From Amnibacterium flavum (GTDB lineage: Bacteria; Actinomycetota; Actinomycetes; Actinomycetales; Microbacteriaceae), in the NCBI RefSeq assembly GCF_003097495.1, contig NZ_QEOP01000003.1, positions 62,001 to 126,000 of the forward strand: a stretch of 64,000 bases of DNA, written 5' to 3'. The translations under genes and the position numbers were made by a program. Below are positions 43,399 to 51,857 of this stretch, one piece after another. The notes below the pieces were generated by a model, which was not told the origin of the DNA, ran no database searches, and saw only the letters and a list, made by a program, of their open reading frames with translations. Within the stretch, counting starts at the first letter, position 1. Every line of letters begins with the position of its first letter.

Positions 43399-43418
43399 AT
43401 GCAAGTATCCACTTGCAT
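43399..43418. promoter_or_regulatory. operator palindrome of the arsR unit
   Basis: ATGCAAGT (43399-43406) and ACTTGCAT (43411-43418) form a perfect inverted repeat with a 4-base centre, ending 12 bases before the GTG start. It has the size of an ArsR/SmtB site. Autoregulation is the simplest reading. Confidence 0.65.
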
Positions 43419-43442
43419 GTCAATGGATGCGAGCGGCCCCTG

Positions 43443-44075
43443 TCAGTGCTTGCTGCCGGTGAGCGCGAGCGCCCCGCCGAGCCCGATCATCATGACGCCG
43501 CCAGTGGCGGAGAGACGCGACAGCCTTCTGGGAGAACTGCCGAACCAGGCCCGGGCCGTGCCCGCGGCGAGCGCCCAGACGCTGTCGCAGGCCAGGGCGA
43601 GAATGGCGAAGACCACGCCGAGCTCGAGCATCTGCAGCGCGAGCGCCCCCGCTCGGTAGTCGACGAACTGCGGGAGGACTGCGACGAAGAACGCGATCGT
43701 CTTCGGATTGCTGACGCCGACCGTGAACCCCTCGAGCAGCAGACGCCAGGCCGGGTGGGTTCGGACATCGATCGCCGCCCCGCTGGCGCCCCGATGCCGG
43801 ATCGCCTGCACGCCCAACCAGACGAGGTAGGCCGCACCCACGAGCTTGACCGTCGTGAAGACGATCACGGACGAGGTGACGATGGCGCCGAGACCGAGAG
43901 CGACGGCGCCGATCAGCGGAAGCATGCCGAGGGTGTTGCCGAGCACGCTCAGCAGCCCGGCTTTGCGGCCGAGGGCTATGGATCGACCGATGACGAACAG
44001 CACGCTGGGACCCGGCATGACCAGCAGGATGATCGACGCCAGCACGAACGCCAGCAGGTTCGTCGCGGGGATCAT
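43443..44075 (-). CDS. LysE-family amino-acid exporter
   Basis: A 210-residue membrane protein with six hydrophobic segments and the LysE/RhtB signatures: VMPGPSVLFVIGRSIALGRKAGL near the N-terminus and VSNPKTIAFFVAVLPQFV in the middle. Members export lysine, threonine, homoserine or related solutes, and the substrate here is unknown. ATG at 44075. It is separated from the arsR unit by 25 bp on the same strand but the arsR operator lies between, so it is probably its own transcript. Confidence 0.88.
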   Translation of the reverse strand: MIPATNLLAFVLASIILLVMPGPSVLFVIGRSIALGRKAGLLSVLGNTLGMLPLIGAVALGLGAIVTSSVIVFTTVKLVGAAYLVWLGVQAIRHRGASGAAIDVRTHPAWRLLLEGFTVGVSNPKTIAFFVAVLPQFVDYRAGALALQMLELGVVFAILALACDSVWALAAGTARAWFGSSPRRLSRLSATGGVMMIGLGGALALTGSKH

Positions 44076-44212
44076 GGCGACACGCTACTCCCCGGCCGCA
44101 GCGGTCGCGCGGTTCCTCCGAGCGCGCGACAGCAGGGCGGCGGCCCGGGGCGGCGCGACGAGTCGGGCATCAGATCCTGGGCGGGGGTCACCGTCGCGAG
44201 TAGATTCGTGCG

Positions 44213-45520
44213 GTGATGAACGACCCCACCGACGAACGCCCCGACGACACTGCCGCGGCCGACGCGACGCCGCCGGCGCCCTCCTCGAGGGAATGGGTGT
44301 CGCCGAGCGGGGCGCCCGCCGCTCCCGATCCGGCCGTTCCGGCACCGGCCGCTCCGGCCACGGCTGCTCCGGCTCCGGTCGCTTCCGGCCCAGGGCTCAC
44401 CGGCGGGCCTGTCGTCGACGCGGGCTCCGCTCCGCACGGCGCGCTGGCGCCCAGCACCGCTGCGGCAGCGTCGCCGATCTCAGGCCCTCCGACCACGCCG
44501 GCTCCCGGTCAGGTGGCCGCGCAACCGCCGGCTCCGAGCTGGGCGAACGCTCCTGGCCCGGTGGCCGCGCCACCGATCATGCCTCCCGGGCCACAGCCGC
44601 CGGCTGCGGTCGAGGTCACGCGGCGACCGGGGTCGGCTGCGGCGATCACGGCCCTGGTCCTGGGGATCGTCGCCGTCGTGGTCGGCGCTCTCCCCTTCGT
44701 CTCCCCCGTCGCCTACGTCATCGCCATCGCGGGCGTCGTCTTCGCGATCGTCGCGCTGGTCAGCCGCACGCATCGGAAGGGGATGGCCATCACCGGGCTC
44801 ATCCTCAGCGTGCTGTCGGTGATCGTCGCGACCGTCTTGGTTTTCGTCACCATCCAGCTCGTGGGTTCCATCCGTCGCGATATCGAGGAGTCGGGCGGCG
44901 TCGACACGTTCCTCGACGAGATCGAAGAGAGCGCGGGCCCGCTGCTCCTGCCGGTGGGCGGCGCGGCTTCGGGTGTCGGAAACGGTGAGATGGCGGCGAC
45001 CCCGGTCGACGGCGTCGGCGGGTACGGCATCGCCGAGATCATCGCGCGCGGCGACGGCCACATCACCATCACGGGGCTCGACTCGTCGGGCACAGAGGTC
45101 GAGCCGATCCTCGACGAGGACCTCCCCTACAGCGGGCAGCTGCTGTACAACCTGTACTCCGACAGCGAGGTCGCGTCGTTCGAGATCCTCACCAACGGGG
45201 AGTGGGACATCCAGCTGCAGTCGACGATGATCGTGCCGGAACTGCGCGCCGACTCCGCCTACGCCGGCACCGGCGACAAGGTGATCTGGTACGAGGGACC
45301 GGCGACGACCGCGACGCTCGAGGCGGGTCCCGGCGGCGGCTGGGGCGCGGTCGTCTGGTCGACCGGCAGCTCGGAGGAATCCCTCTGCGACATCACGAAC
45401 GAGGAGTCCTGTCGGTTCGATCTCGCCGGCGGCGGCGAGTTCATGCAGATCTACTCGTACGACTCGTGGGACATCGCCGTCGGCACCCGGGCCGGAGCCG
45501 GGGCCACCGACGTGACCTGA
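44213..45520 (+). CDS. Pro/Ala-rich DUF4190-like membrane protein
   Basis: A 435-residue protein in three parts. Residues 1-135 are an unstructured Ala/Pro-rich cytoplasmic region with no repeats of fixed length. Residues 140-215 hold three hydrophobic segments with GVVFAIVALVSRTHRKGMAITGLILSVLSV, the pattern of DUF4190. Residues 216-435 form an exported domain with a C-terminal pair of Cys (LCDITNEESC) that may make a disulphide. GTG at 44213 is directly followed by ATG, and either could start. It is a probable envelope protein of unknown role. Confidence 0.8.
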   Translation: MMNDPTDERPDDTAAADATPPAPSSREWVSPSGAPAAPDPAVPAPAAPATAAPAPVASGPGLTGGPVVDAGSAPHGALAPSTAAAASPISGPPTTPAPGQVAAQPPAPSWANAPGPVAAPPIMPPGPQPPAAVEVTRRPGSAAAITALVLGIVAVVVGALPFVSPVAYVIAIAGVVFAIVALVSRTHRKGMAITGLILSVLSVIVATVLVFVTIQLVGSIRRDIEESGGVDTFLDEIEESAGPLLLPVGGAASGVGNGEMAATPVDGVGGYGIAEIIARGDGHITITGLDSSGTEVEPILDEDLPYSGQLLYNLYSDSEVASFEILTNGEWDIQLQSTMIVPELRADSAYAGTGDKVIWYEGPATTATLEAGPGGGWGAVVWSTGSSEESLCDITNEESCRFDLAGGGEFMQIYSYDSWDIAVGTRAGAGATDVT

Positions 45521-45558
45521 TCGGTCTTCACATCCATCGCTGACCCTGAGGAAGCAGA

Positions 45559-45590
45559 ACGGGCCGCCCACCCGAAGGTGGACGGCCCGT
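45559..45590. terminator. bidirectional terminator near rpsO
   Basis: ACGGGCCGCCCACC (45559-45572) and GGTGGACGGCCCGT (45577-45590) pair at 13 of 14 positions with a CGAA loop. On the minus strand it is followed by TCTGCTTCC, a weak U-rich run. It serves the rpsO transcript and the convergent DUF4190-like gene. Confidence 0.85.
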
Positions 45591-45641
45591 CTGCAAGAAG
45601 CTCGCGTTGTCTAACGAAGAGCTGGAGTCAGCGACAGTGCC

Positions 45642-45911
45642 TCAGCGGCGCAGACCGAGACGCTCGATGAGCGAGCGGTAACGGTTGATGTCGATGTCCT
45701 GCAGGTAGCCCAGCAGACGGCGGCGCTGACCGACGAGGAGCAGCAGACCACGACGTGAGTGGTGGTCGTGCTTGTGCTCCTTGAGGTGCTCCGTCAGATC
45801 CTTGATCCGGCGGGTCAGCATCGCGACCTGAACCTCGGGGGATCCAGTGTCACCGGCGTGGGTTGCGTACTCTTCGATGATCGCCTTCTTGACGTCAGAC
45901 TCGAGTGCCAT
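45642..45911 (-). CDS. rpsO: 30S ribosomal protein S15
   Basis: An 89-residue ribosomal protein, full length for the family, with [55 protein letters not shown], given here in two recognisable halves (GSPEVQVA and [11 protein letters not shown]). It binds the central domain of 16S rRNA early in 30S assembly. ATG at 45911 with GGGATC and AAGAGAGGGG upstream. In many bacteria rpsO directly precedes pnp; here it stands as a single gene and pnp is 26 kb away on the same strand. A strong hairpin terminates it. Confidence 0.97.
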   Translation of the reverse strand: MALESDVKKAIIEEYATHAGDTGSPEVQVAMLTRRIKDLTEHLKEHKHDHHSRRGLLLLVGQRRRLLGYLQDIDINRYRSLIERLGLRR

Positions 45912-46004
45912 AGATGGGATCCCCTCTCTTCTCGTTGCGCGGCGCCCTCCACAGAATGCAGGGGCTCTCTTTATCCGCGGCCGTTGGACGGCAACCGAAC
46001 GAGC

Positions 46005-46574
46005 TTAGCAGAGCGGCGCCGTGGGCAGGCGGGCCGTCTGCTCCGTCCGTGTGAGCAGGTAGCGGACGTGCGGACGCAGCGGGGAGCCCTCGTCGATGCG
46101 GGGGTGCTCGAAGAGGTCCGCCTGGCGCATGCCGATCCGTTCCATCACCGCCCGCGAGCGCGAATTGACGACGGCGGTGATCGACCCCACCTCATCGAGG
46201 CCCACATCGTCGAAAGCGAAGCTGAGCGCCTCGCCCGCGGCTTCCGTGGCGAAGCCGTGGCCCCACTGGTCGCGCGCGAGGCGCCAGCCGACCTCGACAC
46301 CTCCCGCGCCGGGAACGCCGGCAGGCAGGGGTGCGAGGCCCGTGAATCCGATGAACTCGGCCGTGTCCCGACGCTCGACAGCCCACAGACCGTAGCCGTG
46401 GGAGTCGAACATCGCGTCCGCACGGTCGGCGAGAGCGTCCGCGGCGATCCGGTCGAGCGGAGCCGGGAAGAACTCCATGACCTCGGGATCTGCGCACAGG
46501 GCGGCGAACGGATCCCGATCCCCGCCCCGCCACCTGCGGAGCACGAGCCGCTCCGTGATCCGCTCGACCTCCAC
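46005..46574 (-). CDS. GNAT N-acetyltransferase, RimJ/RimL-like
   Basis: A 189-residue acetyltransferase: the opening RITERLVLRRWRGGDRDPFAALCADPEVMEFF, then GGVEVGWRLARDQWGHGFATEAAGEALSFAFDDVGLDEV with the acetyl-CoA loop (Q/R-x-x-G-x-G/A in RDQWGHGFA), and VNSRSRAVMERIGMR. Family members modify protein N-termini or small amines. The target is unknown. ATG at 46574. It stands alone downstream of the family B repeat. Confidence 0.88.
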   Translation of the reverse strand: MEVERITERLVLRRWRGGDRDPFAALCADPEVMEFFPAPLDRIAADALADRADAMFDSHGYGLWAVERRDTAEFIGFTGLAPLPAGVPGAGGVEVGWRLARDQWGHGFATEAAGEALSFAFDDVGLDEVGSITAVVNSRSRAVMERIGMRQADLFEHPRIDEGSPLRPHVRYLLTRTEQTARLPTAPLC

Positions 46575-46597
46575 CCGCCGACCCTAACCCGACAGGG

Positions 46598-46686
46598 CCT
46601 CTCCCTCAGCGGGTGGAATCGCGCTCAGCAGGTCGAATCCGGGGAATCTGTCCTGCTGAGCCGGTTTCCACCTGCTGAGCGAGAGG
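46598..46686. repeat. family B nested palindrome, copy 2
   Basis: The outer arms begin at 46598 (CCTCTCCCTCAGCGGGTGGAA) and end at 46686 with two mismatches. The inner arms GCTCAGCAGG (46623-46632) and CCTGCTGAGC (46652-46661) are perfect. The words and nesting match copy 1 at 22003-22089. It lies in a divergent promoter region between the GNAT and MFS genes. Confidence 0.85.
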
Positions 46687-46758
46687 AGGGGCTGGATTTC
46701 ACCTGCCACGGGAGGGGGCGGCGGGGCGGGGGCGCGCAAGGGGGCAGACTTGGTCCTC

Positions 46759-48060
46759 GTGCCCGGATCGCATCTCATCGACACCACCCCGCTGAAGCTC
46801 AGCCCCGCGTACGCGCGGCTGTGGGTGGGCCAGACGGTGTCGGGCATCGGCGGCCAGATGACGATCGTCGCGGTCGGTCTGCACATCTACGAGCTGACGA
46901 ACTCGACTCTGTCGGTCGCACTGGTCGGCATCATCGCGCTGGGGCCCGCCGTCGTCGCCGGCCTCTACGGCGGGGCGCTCGCCGACGCGTTCGACCGCAA
47001 GATCGTGGCGCTCATCGCCGCGATCGTGTCCTGGGGCGCCACCGGCACGATCGCAACCCTCGCCTGGCTGGGCCTCGAGACGGTGCCGACCCTCTATGTG
47101 CTGACCGCCATCACCGCCGCCGCGTCCACGATCCTCAATGCGACGCAGTCGGCGATCACACCGCGACTGCTCCCCCGCGAACTGCTGCCGGCCGCCGCCG
47201 CGCTCGGCGGAATCGCGAACGGGCTCGCCGTCACGGTCGGTCCCGCTGTCGCCGGTGTGCTGGTGGCGCTCGTCGGCTTCGGCTGGACCTACAGCATCGA
47301 CGTGGTCCTCTTCGTCGCCGCGTTCATCGGCATCCTGCTCCTCCCCCGCCTCCCGCCGACGAACACCGTCCGGGTCTCCCACGTCAGCGCGATCGTCGAC
47401 GGAATGCGCTTCCTTCGGCGGGCGCCGAACATCCGGATGAACTTCCTCGTCGACATCGTCGCCATGCTCTTCGGGCAGCCGCGCGTGCTGTACCCGGCGG
47501 CAGCCGCCCTCCTCCTCGGCGGCGACGCGATCACCGTCGGGATCCTGACGGCGTCCTTCGCGATCGGGGCGCTGCTCGCCAGCCTGTTCTCGGGGCGTCT
47601 CGGTGCCGTTCGGCATCATGGTGTCGCGATCGGGAGGGCGATCCAGTTCTACGGGGTGTTCATCCTCGCTCTCGGCGTCGTGTTCGCGGTCGTCACCTAC
47701 GGCGGCTGGTCCGTCGAGTCCGGGTCGTCGGACGAGACGGCGCGCATCGCGTCGATCGTGGTGGCCGCGATCGTGCTCGCCGGCGCGGGAGCTTCGGACG
47801 AGGTCAGCGCCATCTTCCGGTCGACGATGCTGCAGGCGGCCGTACCCGATCACTTCCGCGGACGGGTGCAGGGCATCTTCATCGTCGTCGTGCAGGGAGG
47901 TCCGCGCCTCGGCGACCTCTACGTCGGTCTGCTGTCGCTCATCGGTCTGCTCTGGCTGCCGCCGTTCGTCGGAGGCATCGTCATCACGCTGCTGGTCGGC
48001 TTGATGGTGGCGCGGTCGAAGACGTTCCGGTCCTACGACTCCCTCAACCCGACACCCTGA
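46759..48060 (+). CDS. MFS transporter, enterobactin-exporter-like
   Basis: A 433-residue MFS protein of the EntS-like exporter group: LSPAYARLWVGQTVSGIGGQMTIVAVGLHIYEL at the start, GGALADAFDRKIVALIAA as motif A, and IFRSTMLQAAVPDHFRGRVQGIF in the middle of the second half. EntS-type members export siderophores, but the family also holds other exporters, so the role stays open. GTG at 46759 is preferred over TTG at 46750. No siderophore synthesis genes adjoin. Confidence 0.85.
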   Translation: MPGSHLIDTTPLKLSPAYARLWVGQTVSGIGGQMTIVAVGLHIYELTNSTLSVALVGIIALGPAVVAGLYGGALADAFDRKIVALIAAIVSWGATGTIATLAWLGLETVPTLYVLTAITAAASTILNATQSAITPRLLPRELLPAAAALGGIANGLAVTVGPAVAGVLVALVGFGWTYSIDVVLFVAAFIGILLLPRLPPTNTVRVSHVSAIVDGMRFLRRAPNIRMNFLVDIVAMLFGQPRVLYPAAAALLLGGDAITVGILTASFAIGALLASLFSGRLGAVRHHGVAIGRAIQFYGVFILALGVVFAVVTYGGWSVESGSSDETARIASIVVAAIVLAGAGASDEVSAIFRSTMLQAAVPDHFRGRVQGIFIVVVQGGPRLGDLYVGLLSLIGLLWLPPFVGGIVITLLVGLMVARSKTFRSYDSLNPTP

Positions 48061-48137
48061 CGGCTGCGCCCAGGAATGCACCGCTACTGTCGGCGCATGA
48101 GCGGGATGAGGGCGGAGTCGATGCGGCCGAGGTCGTC

Positions 48138-48470
48138 ATGACACGGCGTGCGCGGGGCTCCTCGGACGCTGCGGGTGCCGGGCTCGCGACCCTGGTGGTG
48201 AACGCCACGCTCAGCCGGATCGACGCTCTCGCCAGCGTCGCGCTCGCGATCGACTCCCGCGTGGTGACACCCGGAACGGCGGATGCGCACGTGCTGCTGC
48301 CGCGCGGCGAGCGCGCCTATATCGAGATCCCCCGGTTCGGCGAACCGCCACCCCTCGCCATCGACATCATCAGCGACGTGAGCGTCGAGGAGGCCCGCGT
48401 GGCAGCCCTCGAACTGATGATCGCGCTCACGAACTCCACACCGTGGGAGATCCGGCCGATGTTCCGCTGA
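48138..48470 (+). CDS. small conserved protein of unknown function
   Basis: A 110-residue soluble protein: Arg/Ala-rich N-terminus, then ATLVVNATLSRIDALASVALAIDSRVV, an EIPRFGEPPPLAIDIISDVSVEEARVAALELM block and WEIRPMFR at the end. I do not recognise it. ATG at 48138 with a weak GAGG upstream; the same frame is open further upstream but runs through the MFS gene. It may be co-transcribed with that gene (77-bp gap). Confidence 0.55.
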   Translation: MTRRARGSSDAAGAGLATLVVNATLSRIDALASVALAIDSRVVTPGTADAHVLLPRGERAYIEIPRFGEPPPLAIDIISDVSVEEARVAALELMIALTNSTPWEIRPMFR

Positions 48471-48627
48471 CCCGAGCCGGGCGACGGGGCGGATGGGGCT
48501 CTCGCACGTTCCTCCCCAGCCCGGTGTGCGACCGACTTCCGCACGGATGGCGCTCGGAGCCGGCGTCGGCGATCGCATCCGCAGCACGATGAGGCAACCC
48601 ATCCGCCCCATCCCAGGAGCTACTCCC

Positions 48628-49029
48628 ATGACTGTCGCCTCTCCCCTCGCCGGCCCCACCCACAGCATGACCCCCGTCCTCGTGCGCGAACTCACCCCGG
48701 CGAGACGCTCGGAACCGCGGACCGACATCCTGGGCCCGCTCTCGGTCACCATCGGACTCGGCGGCATGCTCTCGGGTGCGATGCTTCAGCTGGTTTTCGC
48801 GATCGCGGCGATGAACGGGTTCGTCGCGTTCGGCAACACAGCAGGTGTGGGATCCCTCATCCTCGAGATCGCCACCGCCGCGACGGCGGTGGTACTCGGA
48901 ATCGTGGGGGTGTCCGGACGACGACGTTCCAAAGGCATCGCCGTCATCGGACTCGCCATCGGCGCCGCGATGCTCTTCGACTTCGCGACCAATGCGGTCA
49001 CGGCCGTGATGGCGCTCTCGGTGCTCTGA
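48628..49029 (+). CDS. small membrane protein of unknown function
   Basis: A 133-residue protein with three hydrophobic segments (about residues 40-62, 72-96 and 105-130) and a short RRRSKG cytoplasmic loop, which resembles the glycine-rich cores of DUF4190-type proteins but is too short to assign. ATG at 48628 with AGGAGC before it fixes the start; the frame is open 45 codons further upstream without a site. Function unknown. Confidence 0.65.
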   Translation: MTVASPLAGPTHSMTPVLVRELTPARRSEPRTDILGPLSVTIGLGGMLSGAMLQLVFAIAAMNGFVAFGNTAGVGSLILEIATAATAVVLGIVGVSGRRRSKGIAVIGLAIGAAMLFDFATNAVTAVMALSVL

Positions 49030-49164
49030 TCGTCTCCGGCGTCGCTCCCGTGAAAAGGCCCGTGTGACAGGTGCGCTATTGCGTCTCGGAGGGGCCCGCA
49101 TTCACCGAAGGGAATGAGAACCCGGCGGCCGCCGTCCGGCTCCCGAGAACGACCCTGTTCGAGG

Positions 49165-49575
49165 TCAGCGGGCGGAGCGTTCGCGCTTCGCCCGCGCCTC
49201 GGCCTTCGCAGCACGCTCGAACTTGACCCGAGCGTTCTCGTCGCGCACGGCCGCCTGAGTCGCTCGCTCTGTGACGAGCCAGGCCGGCATCTCGACGAGC
49301 ATCTGCTTGATCTCCTCCGTCGTGAGGTCTGCATCGAGGCCCCCTCGCGCGAGGCCTGCGATCGACACGCCGAGACGCGCGGCGACGACGGGTCGCGGGT
49401 GCGGACCGTTGCGCTTGAGCTCGGCCAGCCACTCGGGCGGGTCGGTCAGCAGGGCGTTGAGTTCGGAGCGCGAGACCTCGCCCTCCTGGAACTCGGCCGG
49501 GGCGGCGGAGAGCAGGATGCCGAGCTTCTTGGCCGCCGTGGCGGGCTTCATGGTCTGGTCTGATGGCTGCGGCAC
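49165..49575 (-). CDS. DUF5997-family protein
   Basis: A 136-residue soluble protein: MKPATAAKKLGILLSAAPAEFQE, LTDPPEWLAELKRNGPHPRPVVAARLGVSIAGLARGG and a basic C-terminal helix rich in Ala, Lys and Arg. This matches an actinobacterial family I know as DUF5997. The GVSIAGLARGG segment looks like a helix-turn-helix, and the basic tail may bind nucleic acid. The start may be GTG 49575 or ATG 49551. It diverges from a gene for a LysR substrate domain lacking its own DNA-binding part; the pair recurs in actinobacteria as far as I recall. Confidence 0.75.
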   Translation of the reverse strand: MPQPSDQTMKPATAAKKLGILLSAAPAEFQEGEVSRSELNALLTDPPEWLAELKRNGPHPRPVVAARLGVSIAGLARGGLDADLTTEEIKQMLVEMPAWLVTERATQAAVRDENARVKFERAAKAEARAKRERSAR

Positions 49576-49598
49576 GGCACAAGGTTACCCTTGGGCAC

Positions 49599-50318
49599 GT
49601 GTCCGAGTCCGACGAGCTGCCCGAATCGCCTGCCCGGTCGACGTTCACCGTCGCGTTCGTGGTCGGGGTTTCCGCCGACAAGTGGGCCCGTGTCTGGGCG
49701 GAGCGGATGCCGCACCTCCCGCTCGTCCTCCGCCTCGTCGACGACGCGGGCGCACTCGAGGCACTCGACGGGGACGCCGACATGACGCTCGCGCGACTGC
49801 CGCTCGAGATCGACGCCGATGTCTACCGAGCCATCCCTCTGTGGACCGAGATGCCGGTCGTCGTCGCGCCGAAGGACCATCCGATCTCGGTCGTCGACTC
49901 CGTCACTCTGGCCGAGCTCGAAGACGAGAACCTGCTCGAAGGCCGCGACGACGACGCACTCGACCTCGTCGCCGCCGGTGTCGGGGTCGCCCGCATGCCG
50001 CAATCGGTCTTCCGGGCCACCGGTCGACGCGACGTGAAGGCTCGTGAGATCAGCGACGCCGAGCCCACCCGGATCGCGCTCGTCTGGAAGGCCGGTCCTC
50101 CCGACGATTCCGTCGACGAGTTCGTCGGCATCGTTCGCGGCCGCACCGCTCAGAGCTCGCGCGGGACGGGGGGCGAAGCGGCGGCCGAGCCCGAGAAGAA
50201 GACCGAGCGCAGGCAACCTCCTCGTGGGCCGGCCGCGAAGGCGAAGCCGGTGCACCGGACCGGACTGCGCGCTCTCCCCCGCAGCAAGAAGAGCGGCGGC
50301 AAACGGCGACCCCGCTGA
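49599..50318 (+). CDS. LysR substrate-binding-domain protein without HTH
   Basis: A 239-residue protein. Residues 15-185 resemble the effector-binding domain of LysR regulators (FTVAFVVGVSADKWARVWAERMPHLPL, DADMTLARLPL, VVVAPKDHPIS, LVAAGVGVARMPQSV). There is no winged helix at the N-terminus. The last 50 residues are very basic (KKTERRQPPRG to KKSGGKRRPR), possibly for nucleic-acid or ribosome contact. GTG at 49599 is taken; an ATG at 49563 overlaps the start of the divergent DUF5997 gene. Together the two proteins could supply the DNA-binding and ligand-binding halves of one regulator; this is inference. Confidence 0.75.
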   Translation: MSESDELPESPARSTFTVAFVVGVSADKWARVWAERMPHLPLVLRLVDDAGALEALDGDADMTLARLPLEIDADVYRAIPLWTEMPVVVAPKDHPISVVDSVTLAELEDENLLEGRDDDALDLVAAGVGVARMPQSVFRATGRRDVKAREISDAEPTRIALVWKAGPPDDSVDEFVGIVRGRTAQSSRGTGGEAAAEPEKKTERRQPPRGPAAKAKPVHRTGLRALPRSKKSGGKRRPR

Positions 50319-50329
50319 TCGACGAGTCC

Positions 50330-50372
50330 ACCCGCTTCCGCTCAGCAGGTCGTGCGCTCAGCGACGCAGGTC
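50330..50372. repeat. family B fragment
   Basis: TTCCGCTCAGCAGGTCG followed by TGCGCTCAGCGACGCAGG repeats the left-hand words of family B but lacks the right arms, so it is a degenerate or partial copy between two convergent genes. Confidence 0.55.
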
Positions 50373-50380
50373 GGCCTCGG

Positions 50381-51136
50381 TCAGGACGGGATCGCCCTGC
50401 CCAGTGCGATGAGGGTCTGCGCCCAGGCGTCGTTCGCCGCGTCGGCGTCGTAGGTGGCCGGGTTCGTGTCGTTGAAGAACGCGTGTCCGACGCCGGGGTA
50501 GACGACGGAGGTGAAGTCCACATCGGTCTCGGCGAGCGCCGCCGACGTGGCGGGCAGGGTCGAGGTGACCCGCTCGTCGGTCTCTCCGAAGAACGCGAGA
50601 ACAGAACCCTGAATATCGGCGAAGGACGAGTGCTCGGGTGGGATGCCGTAGAACGGGACGGCGAGCCGGATCCTCGCATCGGCGGCCCCGAGCGCCCAGG
50701 CGTAGGTGCCGCCGAAGCAGAACCCGACGGTGGCGAGGTCACCTTCCTCATCGAACTGGGCGCTCACATAGTCGGTGACCTGCTGGAGCACGCTGATCGC
50801 CCACTGCGCGTAGTCGGGTGAGTGTGCGGCGCTGAGCTTCTCGCGGAACGCGGGCTGCGCGTCCGCGCGCACCTTGGGGTCGGGGTGCGACCGGAGCGCA
50901 GCGAGCTCGGCGCCCACCTCGGGCGTGATGCCGATGTTGGAGAGCAGATCCGGCGCGACGACCAGATACCCCTCCGCGGCGAACCGGTCGGCCACGTCGG
51001 CGATGTGCTCGACGAGGCCCCACAGCTCGTGGATGAGGACGATGCCGCCGAGCGGCGCACCCTCGGGATCCGCGCGATACGCGTTGATCGTGCCGCCGGT
51101 GGTGTCGATCTCGATGTGCTGACCCATGGCGCTCAT
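50381..51136 (-). CDS. dienelactone hydrolase-family protein
   Basis: A 251-residue alpha/beta hydrolase of the dienelactone hydrolase type. Catalytic residues visible: Cys in GFCFGGTYAWAL (nucleophile), Asp in FGETDERV, and His in PGVGHAFFNDTN; the oxyanion region is VLIHELWGLVEH. It may act on dienelactone or on other cyclic esters; no aromatic-degradation genes are nearby. Start listed at 51136, with an ATG three codons later as alternative. It lies downstream of apt on the same strand with a 49-bp gap. Confidence 0.9.
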   Translation of the reverse strand: MSAMGQHIEIDTTGGTINAYRADPEGAPLGGIVLIHELWGLVEHIADVADRFAAEGYLVVAPDLLSNIGITPEVGAELAALRSHPDPKVRADAQPAFREKLSAAHSPDYAQWAISVLQQVTDYVSAQFDEEGDLATVGFCFGGTYAWALGAADARIRLAVPFYGIPPEHSSFADIQGSVLAFFGETDERVTSTLPATSAALAETDVDFTSVVYPGVGHAFFNDTNPATYDADAANDAWAQTLIALGRAIPS

Positions 51137-51185
51137 GATGCCACTCGACGCTCCGTCGGGGCTGACCCTGGTATGCCCGGTTCGG

Positions 51186-51713
51186 CTACTCGCTGAGCAG
51201 CGCGTGCGCCTCGAGGTCGGAGATCCGCGCCCGGCCCTTCAGCTCGGGGAGTTCGATCACGACGGCGACTCCGACGACCTCGTGTCCGGCTCGCTCGAGC
51301 AGCCGCCGGGCGGCCGCCAGGGTTCCGCCGGTGGCGAGGACATCGTCGATGAGGAGGACTCGCGCGGGCGGGATCAGCCCCTCGGTCAGCTGAAGGCTCG
51401 CATCGCCGTATTCGAGCGAGTAGCTCTCCGAGAGCACGGGCGGGGGCAGCTTGCCCGGCTTGCGGAGCGGCAGAGCTCCCTTGCCCGTCGCGATCGCGAC
51501 ACCGGCGGCGAGCACGAAACCGCGTGCCTCGGCTCCGGCCACGAGATCGAACCGGCCGGCGAACGGCTCTGCGAGCTGCTCCACGACCTGACGGAACGCG
51601 TCGGCATTCGCGAAGAGGGGGCTCAGGTCGCGGAAGAGGATCCCGGGCTGCGGGAAGTCGGGGGTGAGCGTGGTGTTGTCGCGGACAAGGTCGGCGGAGC
51701 TCTGCTGCGGCAC
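51186..51713 (-). CDS. apt: adenine phosphoribosyltransferase
   Basis: A 175-residue salvage enzyme that makes AMP from adenine and PRPP. The PRPP-binding motif VLLIDDVLATGGTLAAA lies at about residues 117-133; the adenine site LFRDLSPLF and AGAEARGFVLAAGVA precede it. The length is normal. ATG at 51713. It shares the window with adenosine and adenine deaminases, so it competes for adenine. It is not in their operon and is probably constitutive. It diverges from the membrane serine protease gene. Confidence 0.95.
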   Translation of the reverse strand: MPQQSSADLVRDNTTLTPDFPQPGILFRDLSPLFANADAFRQVVEQLAEPFAGRFDLVAGAEARGFVLAAGVAIATGKGALPLRKPGKLPPPVLSESYSLEYGDASLQLTEGLIPPARVLLIDDVLATGGTLAAARRLLERAGHEVVGVAVVIELPELKGRARISDLEAHALLSE

Positions 51714-51857
51714 GGACCAAGCCTACGGCGCGGTGATGCGAGCCCTGCGCCGGCCGGGGTCGGCGGGCACGCGGCGGGCCGGGCGGCTATCCAGGGTTGG
51801 AACGCGAGAATGTCTCGGGGCCGAAACCGGACCCCTTGTGCGACAACGGGAGGCGAC

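Noticed and set aside
45759-48470. A 903-codon plus-strand open frame spanning rpsO, GNAT and MFS regions
   Set aside because: It crosses antisense and out-of-frame parts of three real genes; only its last 110 codons (48138-48470) fall outside them and are listed as a small gene.
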